The notes under the pieces are model-generated. The model made no database searches. It saw nothing but the letters and a program-made list of their open reading frames with translations, and was not told the DNA's origin. Of a DNA stretch of 59,260 bases, positions 32,364 to 41,700 are shown one piece after another. A program made the position numbers and the translations under genes. How positions within the stretch are numbered: the stretch's first letter is position 1; every line of letters starts with the position of its first letter. Source of the DNA: Stieleria sedimenti (lineage in GTDB: Bacteria; Planctomycetota; Planctomycetia; Pirellulales; Pirellulaceae); NCBI RefSeq assembly GCF_025060895.1, contig NZ_JANZKV010000055.1:1-59260 (forward strand), read 5' to 3'.

Positions 32364-33509
32364 TCAATCATCGTCGTACTCATCCTCCTTGACCGGAATC
32401 CCGGTGCGTTCGGACAAGTTCTTCAGCACACTTGAGTCTTGTATTAATTTTTGCAGCAGGGTCGGCAGGTCCATGCGTCCGAATTCGACGGTCTGTTGCA
32501 GCATGTAACTGACCGGCGAATGCGGTTCGGTCTTACGAAAGAATTCGCTGGCCTTCATCAGCATCCGAAATGCGTCTTCGCGATTGTTGACCTGGGCCTG
32601 TGCCAGGTCGACCTTGGGCCCGGTGTTGGGTGTCAATCCTGTCGCCGTGGTCTCCCCTTCGCCTTCGGGTGCTGCGTCACCGTTGCTGGACAACAGGTTG
32701 CGCGTCAAGTTCGAAAACGCCTGCTGAATCGTCTCCAGCGTTCGTCGGATCTGACTGCTCGGCGGCGTGTGGTCCTCTTCGCCCTCGACGCTGCACTTGG
32801 ATTCCAGCACCGCGGTCATTTCCTTGTAGGCCTCGATCGCCTCGGCAATGTCTTCCTCTTGTTGCCGCAATTGATCCAAATCAATCTGGCGGACCGCATT
32901 GTCGAAGTCGCTCTCGGTGACTTCGCCGCCACCGCCCCCGACGGTCGCCTCGCGGTAGGCCGCGTACGTCAGCGCGCCGTACTCGGGCAGCATCGGGATC
33001 TCCTCCAGCGGGGCGATCAGTGTCCCCGGTCCTTCCACGCCGTTCAAACTGGCAAGCTGCGAAACCGTGTCCAGGTACCCGTCCTCTTCATCATGTGGCG
33101 GGTAAATCCCGTCCCAATACGTCTCGCAAATCTTGCCGATCAATCGAAATCCGTCGCGTGCCCCGGCGTAGCCGTTGCGTCGCGTGTTGGCCTCGACCAA
33201 CCAGGACGCGACCCACAGGTCTTTGGAATGATGGGCGATGATGTCGACGCATTGATCCAGCACGGCTCGCCAGTCCGGCGAGCTGGGCACTTCGACGCCC
33301 TGTCCCTGTTCGCTCAACGCGGCCAGTTCGTCCTCGTCGTACATTGCGAATTCGCGAATCTTGCGTTCCGCATTGACCGCCTCGGCGCGTGCGTCCTTGG
33401 CGCGCTGGAACCGCTCGAAATCGCTGCGACGCAGATACTGCCCGCTCGGCGCTTCGTCCGAAATCGGGGCCAGCAGTTGATCAAAATCAAGTGTCGTTTC
33501 AGATGCCAT
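32364..33509 (-). CDS. tssA: T6SS protein TssA (ImpA N-terminal family)
   Basis: TssA helps start and cap tail tube and sheath assembly at the baseplate. The 381-residue product has the ImpA N-terminal domain at about 8-135, with PISDEAPSGQYLRRSDFERFQRAKDARA, PDWRAVLDQCVDIIAHHSKDLWVASWLVEANTRRNGYAGARDGFRLIGKICETYWDGIYPPHDEEDGY. A helical middle follows, then a C-terminal part (AFRMLMKASEFFRKTEPHSPVSYMLQQTVEFGRMDLPTLLQKLI) like the short TssA class. The last residues KEDEYDDD are acidic. It lies between the sigma factor gene (47 bases upstream) and tssB. Confidence 0.92.
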   Translation of the reverse strand: MASETTLDFDQLLAPISDEAPSGQYLRRSDFERFQRAKDARAEAVNAERKIREFAMYDEDELAALSEQGQGVEVPSSPDWRAVLDQCVDIIAHHSKDLWVASWLVEANTRRNGYAGARDGFRLIGKICETYWDGIYPPHDEEDGYLDTVSQLASLNGVEGPGTLIAPLEEIPMLPEYGALTYAAYREATVGGGGGEVTESDFDNAVRQIDLDQLRQQEEDIAEAIEAYKEMTAVLESKCSVEGEEDHTPPSSQIRRTLETIQQAFSNLTRNLLSSNGDAAPEGEGETTATGLTPNTGPKVDLAQAQVNNREDAFRMLMKASEFFRKTEPHSPVSYMLQQTVEFGRMDLPTLLQKLIQDSSVLKNLSERTGIPVKEDEYDDD

Positions 33510-33556
33510 GATGAACTCTCGGTGCCCAGCGTTGTGGACGTCTCACGGGAATGCGT

Positions 33557-34279
33557 TTAATCGTTGCCGCTGCGACGCAGACTCTGGGCCATCTGGTCCA
33601 GGCTCTTCGCATGAATTCGACTCGCCCAACTCTTGCTGATCCCAATGCGATCGGCCGCTTCGGTCAGCGAAAAACCTTCGAAATAGATGGCGATGATCAA
33701 TCGTTTTGCATCATTGGGCAGCTCGTTGACCAATTTGCGTAGCGTTGTTTGCATTTCACGGTTTGCAACGACTTTGCTGGGGATCTCGTGCTGGTCGGCC
33801 GCTTGTGCCAAGACGCTCGTTTCCGAATCGTCATCACCGCTGGCCAGGTAGACGATCGCAAGCCGCTCGGCCATCTTACCCAACCAATCCGCATCCTCGT
33901 CGGAACTGGTGCCATCGCCACGGGATTCCGACTTTGAGGATTCCGCATGCAGGACATCCTCAGCCATGTCGCGAAACCGCAGCCGCCGCAACCGCGCACG
34001 ACTGGTCCAGTTCATCTTCGAGACCCCGTCGTAGATCGCCCCGCGGACTCGGTAATAGGCGAACGTCGTGAAGCGGGCGCCGCAGTCGGGGTCGTATTTC
34101 TGTGCCGCTTCGGCCAGCCCCAGTTGGCCGTAGGCAATCAGGTCGTCCAGATCCATCGGGATCGGCAGCGAACGGTGCACCCGCATCGCCAGCGAACGCA
34201 CCAATCCCTGCGCTTCGTTGATCAGGTCGGTGGGTGATTCGCCGTCACCGGAGGACGCGTCGCTCGGATGGGCACTCAC
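33557..34279 (-). CDS. Sigma-70 family factor encoded inside the T6SS operon
   Basis: This 240-residue protein has sigma region 2 (LDDLIAYGQLGLAEAAQKYDPDCGARFTTFAYYRVRGAIYDGVSKMNWTSR) and region 4 (LPNDAKRLIIAIYFEGFSLTEAADRIGISKSWASRIHAKSL), the latter with a helix-turn-helix. The layout resembles the FliA/WhiG class, but region 3 is replaced by a Ser/Asp/Glu-rich linker (SSKSESRGDGTSSDEDADW). I place the start at the GTG at 34279: it overlaps the upstream stop as GTGA and has a GGGAG ribosome binding site, whereas the ATG at 34342 lies inside the upstream gene. It is the only regulator in the operon and may drive T6SS genes. No anti-sigma factor was recognised. Confidence 0.88.
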   Translation of the reverse strand: MSAHPSDASSGDGESPTDLINEAQGLVRSLAMRVHRSLPIPMDLDDLIAYGQLGLAEAAQKYDPDCGARFTTFAYYRVRGAIYDGVSKMNWTSRARLRRLRFRDMAEDVLHAESSKSESRGDGTSSDEDADWLGKMAERLAIVYLASGDDDSETSVLAQAADQHEIPSKVVANREMQTTLRKLVNELPNDAKRLIIAIYFEGFSLTEAADRIGISKSWASRIHAKSLDQMAQSLRRSGND

Positions 34280-34683
34280 GATTCCGCTCCCAAAGAATTC
34301 CAAAATCGCTCGATCCGTTGGCGGCTGTAGGCATTGGTCCACAACGCCCGACCGACTTCATCATATAGGTCGGCGGGCAGCTGCCGTGACCGCGGCCCCA
34401 GCCGATGTCGCAGTACCGCGGTGGCGATCGACACGAACAACGCCTCGTCGCACGGGGCGTTCTGACGCCGAACCTTCTCTTGGCGAAGCACTTCCAAGAG
34501 CTGATCCGAATTCTCTTGAAGCCGAATCAGCGTCTCCCCCAGCACCTCTTGCAGCAAACGCTGGCTCTGACCAGCCGCGGTGACGTCGGTCGATCGCTCG
34601 TGGTCAGGGGCGACACCTGATGCGTCGCCGGCCTCGCGATATTGCGTGTATGTCTGGCGCGACGGGGAGGGCTGGGCAGGCAT
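34276..34683 (-). CDS. Small unknown protein translationally coupled to the sigma factor
   Basis: The product (135 residues) is not recognised. It starts MPAQPSPSRQTYTQYREAGDASG, is charged and mostly helical, with a leucine-heptad region at 42-70 (LLQEVLGETLIRLQENSDQLLEVLRQEKVRRQN) that could form a coiled coil. The C-terminal half (LPADLYDEVGRALWTNAYSRQRIERFWNSLG) is conserved-looking. It lies 10 bases after the tssM-like gene and its TGA overlaps the GTG of the sigma factor gene. That coupling suggests the two proteins work together; a role as sigma-factor partner is a guess without motif support. Confidence 0.75.
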   Translation of the reverse strand: MPAQPSPSRQTYTQYREAGDASGVAPDHERSTDVTAAGQSQRLLQEVLGETLIRLQENSDQLLEVLRQEKVRRQNAPCDEALFVSIATAVLRHRLGPRSRQLPADLYDEVGRALWTNAYSRQRIERFWNSLGAES

Positions 34684-34693
34684 CGGACCGCGT

Positions 34694-36376
34694 TCACTCT
34701 GCGTTAAAGTACCAAATCAACAGCCCGACGATCGTCGCCACCAAGGCGCCGTTGATCACCATCAGAATGCGGACCCCGGTCTGCATCCGTTGTTCCTCGG
34801 CGAGGGCTTCACTGCCCCATTCCAACTCCTCTTCTTCGTTGGTCGCTTTTTTGAACACGCTGGCCAAAAACGCCTGTCGGTCCGGCATCGCGCCGGTGGC
34901 GACGAAGTAACAGCCGCTGAACAACAGCGGTTCGCCGTCACTGAGATGCGGGCCGGCGGCGTTGATCGCGTAGGCCGACTTGATCAAGTGCGCCAAACGG
35001 GGTTGGAACGTCGACCGGATCCGACACAGCAGCGAGTACAGATGACGGTTGCCGGGTTTGCTCAGCCCGTCGCCTTCGCGAAACAGCAAGTACGACCAAT
35101 CCTCGAACGCCCCGCAGGCATGTTTGACGACCGCATCCAGCTGTGGCGCCGTCGGCAGATTCCACAATCCGTATCCCTTGCCGAATCGTTGCACCGAAGA
35201 CCGTTCGGCACCGACGCGTCGGACCAGCTCGCGGAACCCGGTTTCCATTTCCATCGAATCGACGACGTGGGTGACGCTGCAGCGAATGCGCAACGACCCG
35301 CGCAGGCACGCCAAATCGGCTTTCAGTGCGATCAAGATCTGGTTGACGATGTCTTGCGAGCCGTCGGCCAGGAAACGAAACGGCGTGGAGACGATGACGC
35401 CGTTGATCGGGCACAGTGGATCGCGCAAGCGGCGGAACAGCCGGCACAGGTAGGCCAGCCGCGCCGTCGCCAGGCTGGCATCGCTGGGCGTCAGGATCGC
35501 ACTGGCGATCCCACCGCCTTGCGGTTGCATCGGGTTTTTGACGCCGCCGGATAGGTCGCCGACCATCATCGTGCCCCGCATGTCGGCGCCCTGGTTTTGT
35601 GGCGGCACGGGAATGTTCAGCCCGGCGATCGTGTTTCGAACGTCGGCCGAATAGGCCGAGGCGTTGCCGCCGGCGGACGGCATCGGTGGGCGCAGCGCGG
35701 CCGGATTCTGTCCCATCGTGCTGACGTCCATCGTCCGGTCGGCCTGGAATGGCTGAGGGGCACCGGGCATTTGTCCGGGAACGATCGTCGAGTCACGCGG
35801 CGAACCGAGCAGCTTGCTCAGCTGGCAACACTCGGTGCACACCACATAGATCGCCTGTTGATTGGCGAACACATGGATCGGAGCCGGCCCCAACGGCGCC
35901 CGCACGGGGAACTGCGTATTGGAAGTCGCCATGAAGGAGTTGACCGATTCGACCGTCCCCGGCCCGGCGATCAAGAAGATCGGCGTCTCGGACGGATCAA
36001 TCGATTGCTCCTCCATCGCGGTCAATGCCGTCTCCCAGGCACGGTCGATATCGGGAAACGCCGACGGTTCGCCTTCGAGCCACAGCTTGAGCGCGAACCA
36101 AACGACGATCGGGATCGCGATGACCAGCAAAAAGATCGCCGGCAACTCACGCCAGTAGAAGCTCGCCTTCTGTTCGGTCTGGTCGGTATAAAAACGAATA
36201 ATGGCCCAGATGATCGCGACCAGCAGCAAGCCGAAGAACAGCAGCCAGGCGGCCCGCGCCTGCAGCGACAGGCCGAGAATCCGCTTGGGCGAACTGATCA
36301 CGCTGCTGGGGATCTGCGCCAACATGCGAAACGGGTACAAGACCGCATCGACGAAGCTTCGTATTGCGCTGCCCAT
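34694..36376 (-). CDS. tssM: Short TssM/IcmF-like inner membrane protein lacking Walker A
   Basis: It occupies the TssM place between tssL and the sigma factor region. At 560 residues it is half the usual 1100-1200. Two TM helices lie at about 40-62 and 79-100, and a third at the C-terminus (about 535-556, ILMVINGALVATIVGLLIWYF). The cytoplasmic part has IcmF-like features: the fold region of PIFLIAGPGTVESVNSFMA at 132-150 sits where GPPGSGKT would be, and CPINGVIVSTPFRFLADGSQDIVNQILIALKADLACLRG followed by RCSVTHVVDSMEMETGFRELV resembles the PINGVIV...GF.E pattern near 320-380. The nucleotide-binding Lys/Thr are missing, and the long periplasmic part that contacts TssJ is absent. Identity as a TssM derivative is likely but not certain. 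Confidence 0.72.
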   Translation of the reverse strand: MGSAIRSFVDAVLYPFRMLAQIPSSVISSPKRILGLSLQARAAWLLFFGLLLVAIIWAIIRFYTDQTEQKASFYWRELPAIFLLVIAIPIVVWFALKLWLEGEPSAFPDIDRAWETALTAMEEQSIDPSETPIFLIAGPGTVESVNSFMATSNTQFPVRAPLGPAPIHVFANQQAIYVVCTECCQLSKLLGSPRDSTIVPGQMPGAPQPFQADRTMDVSTMGQNPAALRPPMPSAGGNASAYSADVRNTIAGLNIPVPPQNQGADMRGTMMVGDLSGGVKNPMQPQGGGIASAILTPSDASLATARLAYLCRLFRRLRDPLCPINGVIVSTPFRFLADGSQDIVNQILIALKADLACLRGSLRIRCSVTHVVDSMEMETGFRELVRRVGAERSSVQRFGKGYGLWNLPTAPQLDAVVKHACGAFEDWSYLLFREGDGLSKPGNRHLYSLLCRIRSTFQPRLAHLIKSAYAINAAGPHLSDGEPLLFSGCYFVATGAMPDRQAFLASVFKKATNEEEELEWGSEALAEEQRMQTGVRILMVINGALVATIVGLLIWYFNAE

Positions 36377-36398
36377 CGTTATCGACTCCGATCTTCAA

Positions 36399-37037
36399 TC
36401 ATGGCCACACCAACATTTTTCCGATTCCGATGGCGACCGCCGCCAACAACACGCAACAGATCACCGAGCTGATCAACAGGTACTTGCCTTCCAGCGGCGG
36501 AGCCCCTTGTCCGGGGCGTCCTTGTTCCAGGATCGGCGGTCGGCCCTGTCCCAATTGGATCGCCATCCCGGTCCGCCGCGCCCATTCGTCCAGCGACGCC
36601 GGGACGCCGAAGTGTTCGTGTTGGGCGGTCGCTTCGGGGTCTGCGTAAAGCCCGCGAAACCCCAGCACGACGCAGACGTAAAACACTTCCAACGCGTCCT
36701 TCTGGGGCAACTCGGTGGCCTTTTGGCTCTGCTCGTAAAACTTGGAAAACGCGCTGGTGCTTTTAAAGATTTGAAATTCCAAACGGTTTTGTTCCCACCA
36801 CTTGCTGCCGTCCCAGGCGGCTTCGATCAGCAAATCGTCGACCCAGGCGACCAGTGCATATTTGGCCAGTTCCCAATCGGGCCGCCGTCCGAGCATGTTT
36901 TCGGCGTTGTCGAGCAGGCCGCGGATCTTGGCGCTGATGTCTTCGGGGCTCGGATTCTTATTCGCCTCGATTTCATCCACGACGGACGAAACGTACATGA
37001 ACACGGGGTCAACGGCGGCGGCGAATTCTGGCGACAT
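36399..37037 (-). CDS. tssL: T6SS membrane anchor protein TssL (DotU family)
   Basis: TssL is a tail-anchored inner membrane protein of the T6SS membrane complex. The 212-residue product shows DotU features: FMYVSSVVDEI at 13-23, the ALVAWVDDLLIEAAWDG core at 61-77, the NRLEFQIF/AFSKFYEQ block at 84-103, and LEVFYVCVVLGFRGLYAD at 116-133. The C-terminal TM helix lies at about 185-209. There is no OmpA-like extension. A Gln/Gly/Pro-rich stretch (165-183) precedes the helix. It follows tssK by 56 bases and the tssM-like gene by 22 bases. Confidence 0.92.
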   Translation of the reverse strand: MSPEFAAAVDPVFMYVSSVVDEIEANKNPSPEDISAKIRGLLDNAENMLGRRPDWELAKYALVAWVDDLLIEAAWDGSKWWEQNRLEFQIFKSTSAFSKFYEQSQKATELPQKDALEVFYVCVVLGFRGLYADPEATAQHEHFGVPASLDEWARRTGMAIQLGQGRPPILEQGRPGQGAPPLEGKYLLISSVICCVLLAAVAIGIGKMLVWP

Positions 37038-37093
37038 GGAGGAGCAGGGTTGATCCGAGGCGAAGGTGAACAGCGTAACAGCGGCAAACGGTC

Positions 37094-38554
37094 TCAGTCT
37101 TCAGCGGTGGGGACGGCGAACAAGCTCAGTTTGAGCGTGCCTTCGATTCCGTCCACGTTGATTTGCAGCTCCTTCTTTCCCTGCAGCGTCGCCAGATTCG
37201 CAATCAACGCTTCCTTGAAACGGACGCCCAACCGCGGTGAGTCGTCCGATCGCAGGTCTTCCCAGGCCGGTCCGCTTTTATTGACGCTATAAAACAGCCA
37301 ATTGTCGCCTTGCGGAAGGGCGCGTGGAGCTTTGGTCTCGGTGATTTTCAATCCGTCTTGGCGAAAGCGGAACATGAAATCGACCTTCTCGCTTTTGCCC
37401 AGTTTCCAGTCCAGCCGGCCGATTTCCAGCAATTCACGACACTGTGCCGCCGTGATCCGCTCGTGCTGCACTCCAATGTACCATTCCCAACCCTTGCTCA
37501 TCCATTTTTGGTCCAGCTGGACTTCTTGTCCTTTTCCGGCACCGATGAAATCGCGCCGCTCGAATTTGTATTCTTGGACTTCCGTGATCAAGGAGCGGAT
37601 CTCTTCGAGCACCCAGCGGAAGATCCGCGCCAGATCGTCATGGTCGTACAGCGGGATTTCACCGGGCCGACGATCGGAGCGGAAAATGGAAAGCGATCCG
37701 ACGATCCGGCAGAGGTCGGTGTAGGCGACGTGGGGGTGGACGCCACGGGCAAACGCCAGCGATCGCAGCGATCCATAGCCCGCGTTGAGCGCCGTCAACA
37801 TCAGCAACCGGTTCATGTCACCGGCTTCGGGCGCTCCCTGCATGATGCCCCGCGTGATCACCTGGGAGCTGAGCACTTCGATCTTTTGACCGATGATATC
37901 GTAGGCGGCCCGCACATAGTCGCGTGCCAGTTCTGGCCAGGCGTCACAGCCGAGCACCGGCGGAATGTATTCGTTGTCCAGCTCCGGCGCGGCCTCGGCG
38001 GCACCGGAACGCTTGATCCGCGCGATCGGCAGCGTTTCGTAACCGGCCAGATTGTCCGTGCCCAACAAGATCTGGACATTCAACGTCCGCAACGAAATCT
38101 CTTGCTCGTTGCCTCCGGCGTTTTCATCTGCGACGGTCCCGGGAAGCCCCACGAAACGATGCTGGCCGCCGCGCTCGGGCAAGGTGTTGGGACGCCCGAG
38201 CCGTAGTTTTGGCACGGCCAAAAAAACGTCAATCGATTCGACCTGATCAAATGCATCGGACAGACTTCGCTTGACAGATCCACCTGTCTTACCCAAATCC
38301 ACACGATCGGGTTGTTGGGCCGAGTCGATCCAGATCACGGTGCCGTCGCGGAGCCGGGCTTGGCATGCGCTCAATTCGAACTGGCCGTTGGCGATCGCTT
38401 CACGGCTGAAACTGATCTGCCGAATCCCGTAGTTGTACCCGTGATCGAGCGCAACGTGCTGTCTGGCATTCTCGTCGATACTCCGTTCGGCGGCCTGCAT
38501 GTGATGGGGCCGTAAAAACATCCCCTCTAACCAAGCAACACTCTCGTTGTGCAT
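37094..38554 (-). CDS. tssK: T6SS baseplate-membrane linker TssK
   Basis: TssK is the trimeric linker between baseplate and the TssL/TssM complex. The 486-residue product starts MHNESVAWLEGMFLRPHHMQAAERSIDENARQHVAL, the ImpJ/VasE-family opening with WLEGMFLRPHHMQ. Downstream blocks are PLYDHDDLARIFRWVLEEIRSLITE near 300 and WLFYSVNKSGPAWEDLRSDDSPRLGVRFKEALIANLATLQGKKELQINVDGIEG near 415. It is the first gene of the leftward core operon; the promoter must lie in the 166-base divergent gap to the right. A GGTGAGGAG ribosome binding site precedes the ATG. Confidence 0.94.
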   Translation of the reverse strand: MHNESVAWLEGMFLRPHHMQAAERSIDENARQHVALDHGYNYGIRQISFSREAIANGQFELSACQARLRDGTVIWIDSAQQPDRVDLGKTGGSVKRSLSDAFDQVESIDVFLAVPKLRLGRPNTLPERGGQHRFVGLPGTVADENAGGNEQEISLRTLNVQILLGTDNLAGYETLPIARIKRSGAAEAAPELDNEYIPPVLGCDAWPELARDYVRAAYDIIGQKIEVLSSQVITRGIMQGAPEAGDMNRLLMLTALNAGYGSLRSLAFARGVHPHVAYTDLCRIVGSLSIFRSDRRPGEIPLYDHDDLARIFRWVLEEIRSLITEVQEYKFERRDFIGAGKGQEVQLDQKWMSKGWEWYIGVQHERITAAQCRELLEIGRLDWKLGKSEKVDFMFRFRQDGLKITETKAPRALPQGDNWLFYSVNKSGPAWEDLRSDDSPRLGVRFKEALIANLATLQGKKELQINVDGIEGTLKLSLFAVPTAED

Positions 38555-38720
38555 CGCTGTAGTGTTCTCCTCACCGGGGCTGTCAGAAATCTGCCGTCAG
38601 TAATCGCATCGTTGCCATCAATTCCACTGGACGATGATACTCTAGCAGGTGTCGGGTATCGTTCCCACTAGGTAAACTTTTCCCGTAGGGTTCAGTCTTC
38701 TTCCGTTGGATCGCATCACA
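38555..38720. promoter_or_regulatory. Divergent control region of the T6SS
   Basis: This 166-base gap separates the leftward core operon (tssK first) from the rightward 1601-aa gene. Both promoters must lie here, so the core and the spike/cargo genes can be controlled together. Motif-like strings are present (ggtaaacttttcccg near 38671), but none fits a defined promoter well enough to name. Confidence 0.6.
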
Positions 38721-41700
38721 ATGAGCACCTCAGGCAAATACGGCGAGCGTCAATCGTGGCGGCGAGCCGAAAGCGGTCAGGCAGGAAAACGCAAAACGAT
38801 CAAAGCGTTGCTGACCCTGGTGGCGATCGCCCTGACGTTGCTGTTCGTGTACCTGTTGATGCCGGGGCCGGATCGGCAACTGATCACCATTTTGGTGTCC
38901 AACGATTACGACACCGATGTCGTCACGCCGCCGATGTTCGGTGCCAACGCCCGTGCGGCGTTGAAATCCCAGCTCCAGGCCAATGACTTGCGCGGCAGCT
39001 GTGACGTCATCCGCAGCAGCTTTCAGCAAACCGAACTCGTCTCGAAGTATTTGAGTGACCCCGACGACACCGTGATGGTCGTGCTGCGTGGCTACCTGAT
39101 GCTGGACGGTGAAAAGCGACCGTCGTTGGCGTGCAGCGACCTGGCGATCGGATCATCGCCGCAATCCCCCAACGGCCTGTTGCCGCTGACGGAGATCTTG
39201 GAACCGTTGGCCGCCGTGGCCTCAAACTCGTTCGGTGGCACGCGGCTGGTGGTGATCGACGCCGAACCGCTGGCCGCCCAACCGTCGTTGGGGCAGTGGA
39301 ACGATGATGTGTTTGCACATCTTGACGAAACGATCAGGCAATTGCCCGGCCAGTCGGCCGATCGCCTGTGGGTGTTGCTGACGCGCGGGCCGATGCAGAA
39401 CGTCGGCTGGGATGCGAACACGCACCTGCCACTTTCAACGCAGACACTGTTGGACGGCATTCAGGGCGGCGCGGATCTGAACCGGGATCTGAAAATCGAA
39501 CTCGACGAGCTGTGTGCCTTTTTCTCCGATCGCTACGGACGCATGCCGCGCAACAACGAAACCGACAGCCCCCGCGTGATGCTACTACGGGGCGGTGTCG
39601 GGCGGGTCGAACCGAACGCCTTGGCCCGTGGCGATTTGGACGTCTGGATCGCGCGGGTCGAACCGGCGGCGGACGAAAATGACGGCGAACAGGAAACGCC
39701 GGAGGATTCCGGCGCGGTCGCCGACGACCTGGCCGACAAAATTTCTCACTCGCGATCGTCCGGCATCACGGCCACACCCGTCGCGTTGCAGTCCGCCGGC
39801 GGCGAAGCGGCGAATGCTGACACTGCGTCGCCCCCGGTGGACAGTGCCGGCGGCCCAGCAACCGAAGGCCCAGCAACCGAAGGCCCAGCAACCGAAGACT
39901 CGCCTGCAGCCGCGACCGCAGGGACACCCGGCGCCGCCCCGAACCGACCGACGAACCCATCCCCAACCCCCGCGGGCACGCCTGCAGCGAGCAACGCCTC
40001 GGGAACTGTCGGTGACTCACCGGCCGCGATGACGTTCTGGGACCGACGCGATCAATTCGAGTCGATTCCCCTGGCCAGTTCCGACGGCAAACCCGACGTC
40101 AGCCCGATCGCGCTGGCGCCGCACCTTTGGCGACGCTTGCTCGTCGTGGTGCTCGCCGGTCAGATCAAAGATTTCGACCCGGCGTCTCCCACCCCCACAC
40201 CGCGGCAAGTCGCTGAGGACTTGCGGGAACTGCAGCGAATCGTCAAAGGGCAATCCTCGTCGGGCGGAATCAACGACACGATCTCCGATGACATTGTCAG
40301 CCGACTGAAGCGGTTGGTCTTGAATCACCGGGCGGCGCGAGACGCGACTCGCCCCGATCGGCGACTTCGCACCGCCGATGCCCTGCAACATGCTGTTGCC
40401 GTCGCCCGATCCCGGCTCTGGTCGTGGCTGGAATTCCAACGCCAAGCGGCCATCGCCGGCGGCCCGATCCCTGACCAAGGAATCGCCGAAGCCGCGCTGC
40501 AAGCCGAACGGGTGCTTGCCGACGGTGATGGGGCAGAGCGACCCGACCAGGGGACGCTGGATCGCCAGCTGTCCCGGTTGCATTCGGCCATCAACGTGTT
40601 CGATCGCAACGTTGAGGGCGCCGTCAATCAATTGCTGGCCGGGTTTGCCCTCGACGATCCGCCACGCAGCTGGGAACTGAATCGCAACGCCTGGGCCTGG
40701 CTGCGGAGCCCGCTGCCGACCGGCGACCAGCGACGGCGGCTAAGGGCGGCGATCAGCAATGCGCGTCTCGATCCGACTGACACGGAAGAACGAACGGTCA
40801 ATTTCAGCGACGTCGTGTTCGCCCTGCCCACCCCGTCGCAACGTAGCCGCGATGTGACGATGAAGTATCGGTCCGACCTGACGCAATTTGAAAAGCCACG
40901 TGACGGCACATCCGGGCCCACCGATGTCGCCGGCTGGAAAGCCATCCTGGAGCAGGGAAAGGACTCGTCGAGCGTGTTTGCCGACCGTTTCGCCGCGGCG
41001 CTGCGGATCGATCCACGCGTCAACGTCGTCGCTGACCAGCAACCGATCTTGCACGCCATCACGGCCAAGCCCATCGTCCGCATTGCGAGTGTGACGATCT
41101 TGGATGACAGCGGTCAGAAACTGGGGGATTCGGCGGTGCTGCGATTGGAAACAATGCAAGACCGCCGCAACTTGACCCTCCGCATTGACCCCGGCCGCGA
41201 GCAACCGGTTCGGCTGTTGGTCAGCGCCGATCTGCGCAGCTCGACCAACGACTTTGGGCCACCCCGCGCCGAGGTGCTGTGGAAAGGCCCCGGCATGGCG
41301 ACCAGTCGTCCGGGAGAGTCGGTTGCGATCACCATCGACGGCGACTCGTATCGCGATCTGCCGCTGGAGATTCGCCCGGTGGCGCTGGCCGAGCGCGGAG
41401 TCGATTTAAAACTCCAACTACAGATCCGGGCCGATCGGGTGAGCGACGAAATCGAAGGCGTCGTCGGCATCCACTCCCTGCCGATCGAATTGCCGCGCGA
41501 AAACCGATTGCGGCTGGTCGCTTCGTCGCCGCCAGGGATCGGTTGTTCTCGAGAGGTGCTCAGCGACGAAGGCAGCTTGTCGGGGGGGCTTTGGTTGCGG
41601 ACGTTCAACAGTCGAAAGACGCCGTTTCGATTTGAATTGTTTAACGAGTCCGGCAAGGCGTGCATGGCGAAGGTCTGGCTGATCAAGCTGCCCAAACCGA

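Noticed and set aside
38555-38720. Naming a specific sigma-28-type promoter for the divergent region
   Set aside because: No pair of boxes with correct spacing was convincing, and the specificity of the embedded sigma factor is unknown.
38860-39560. Active caspase-like peptidase
   Set aside because: The fold pattern is plausible, but both catalytic motifs are replaced, so no peptidase activity is claimed.
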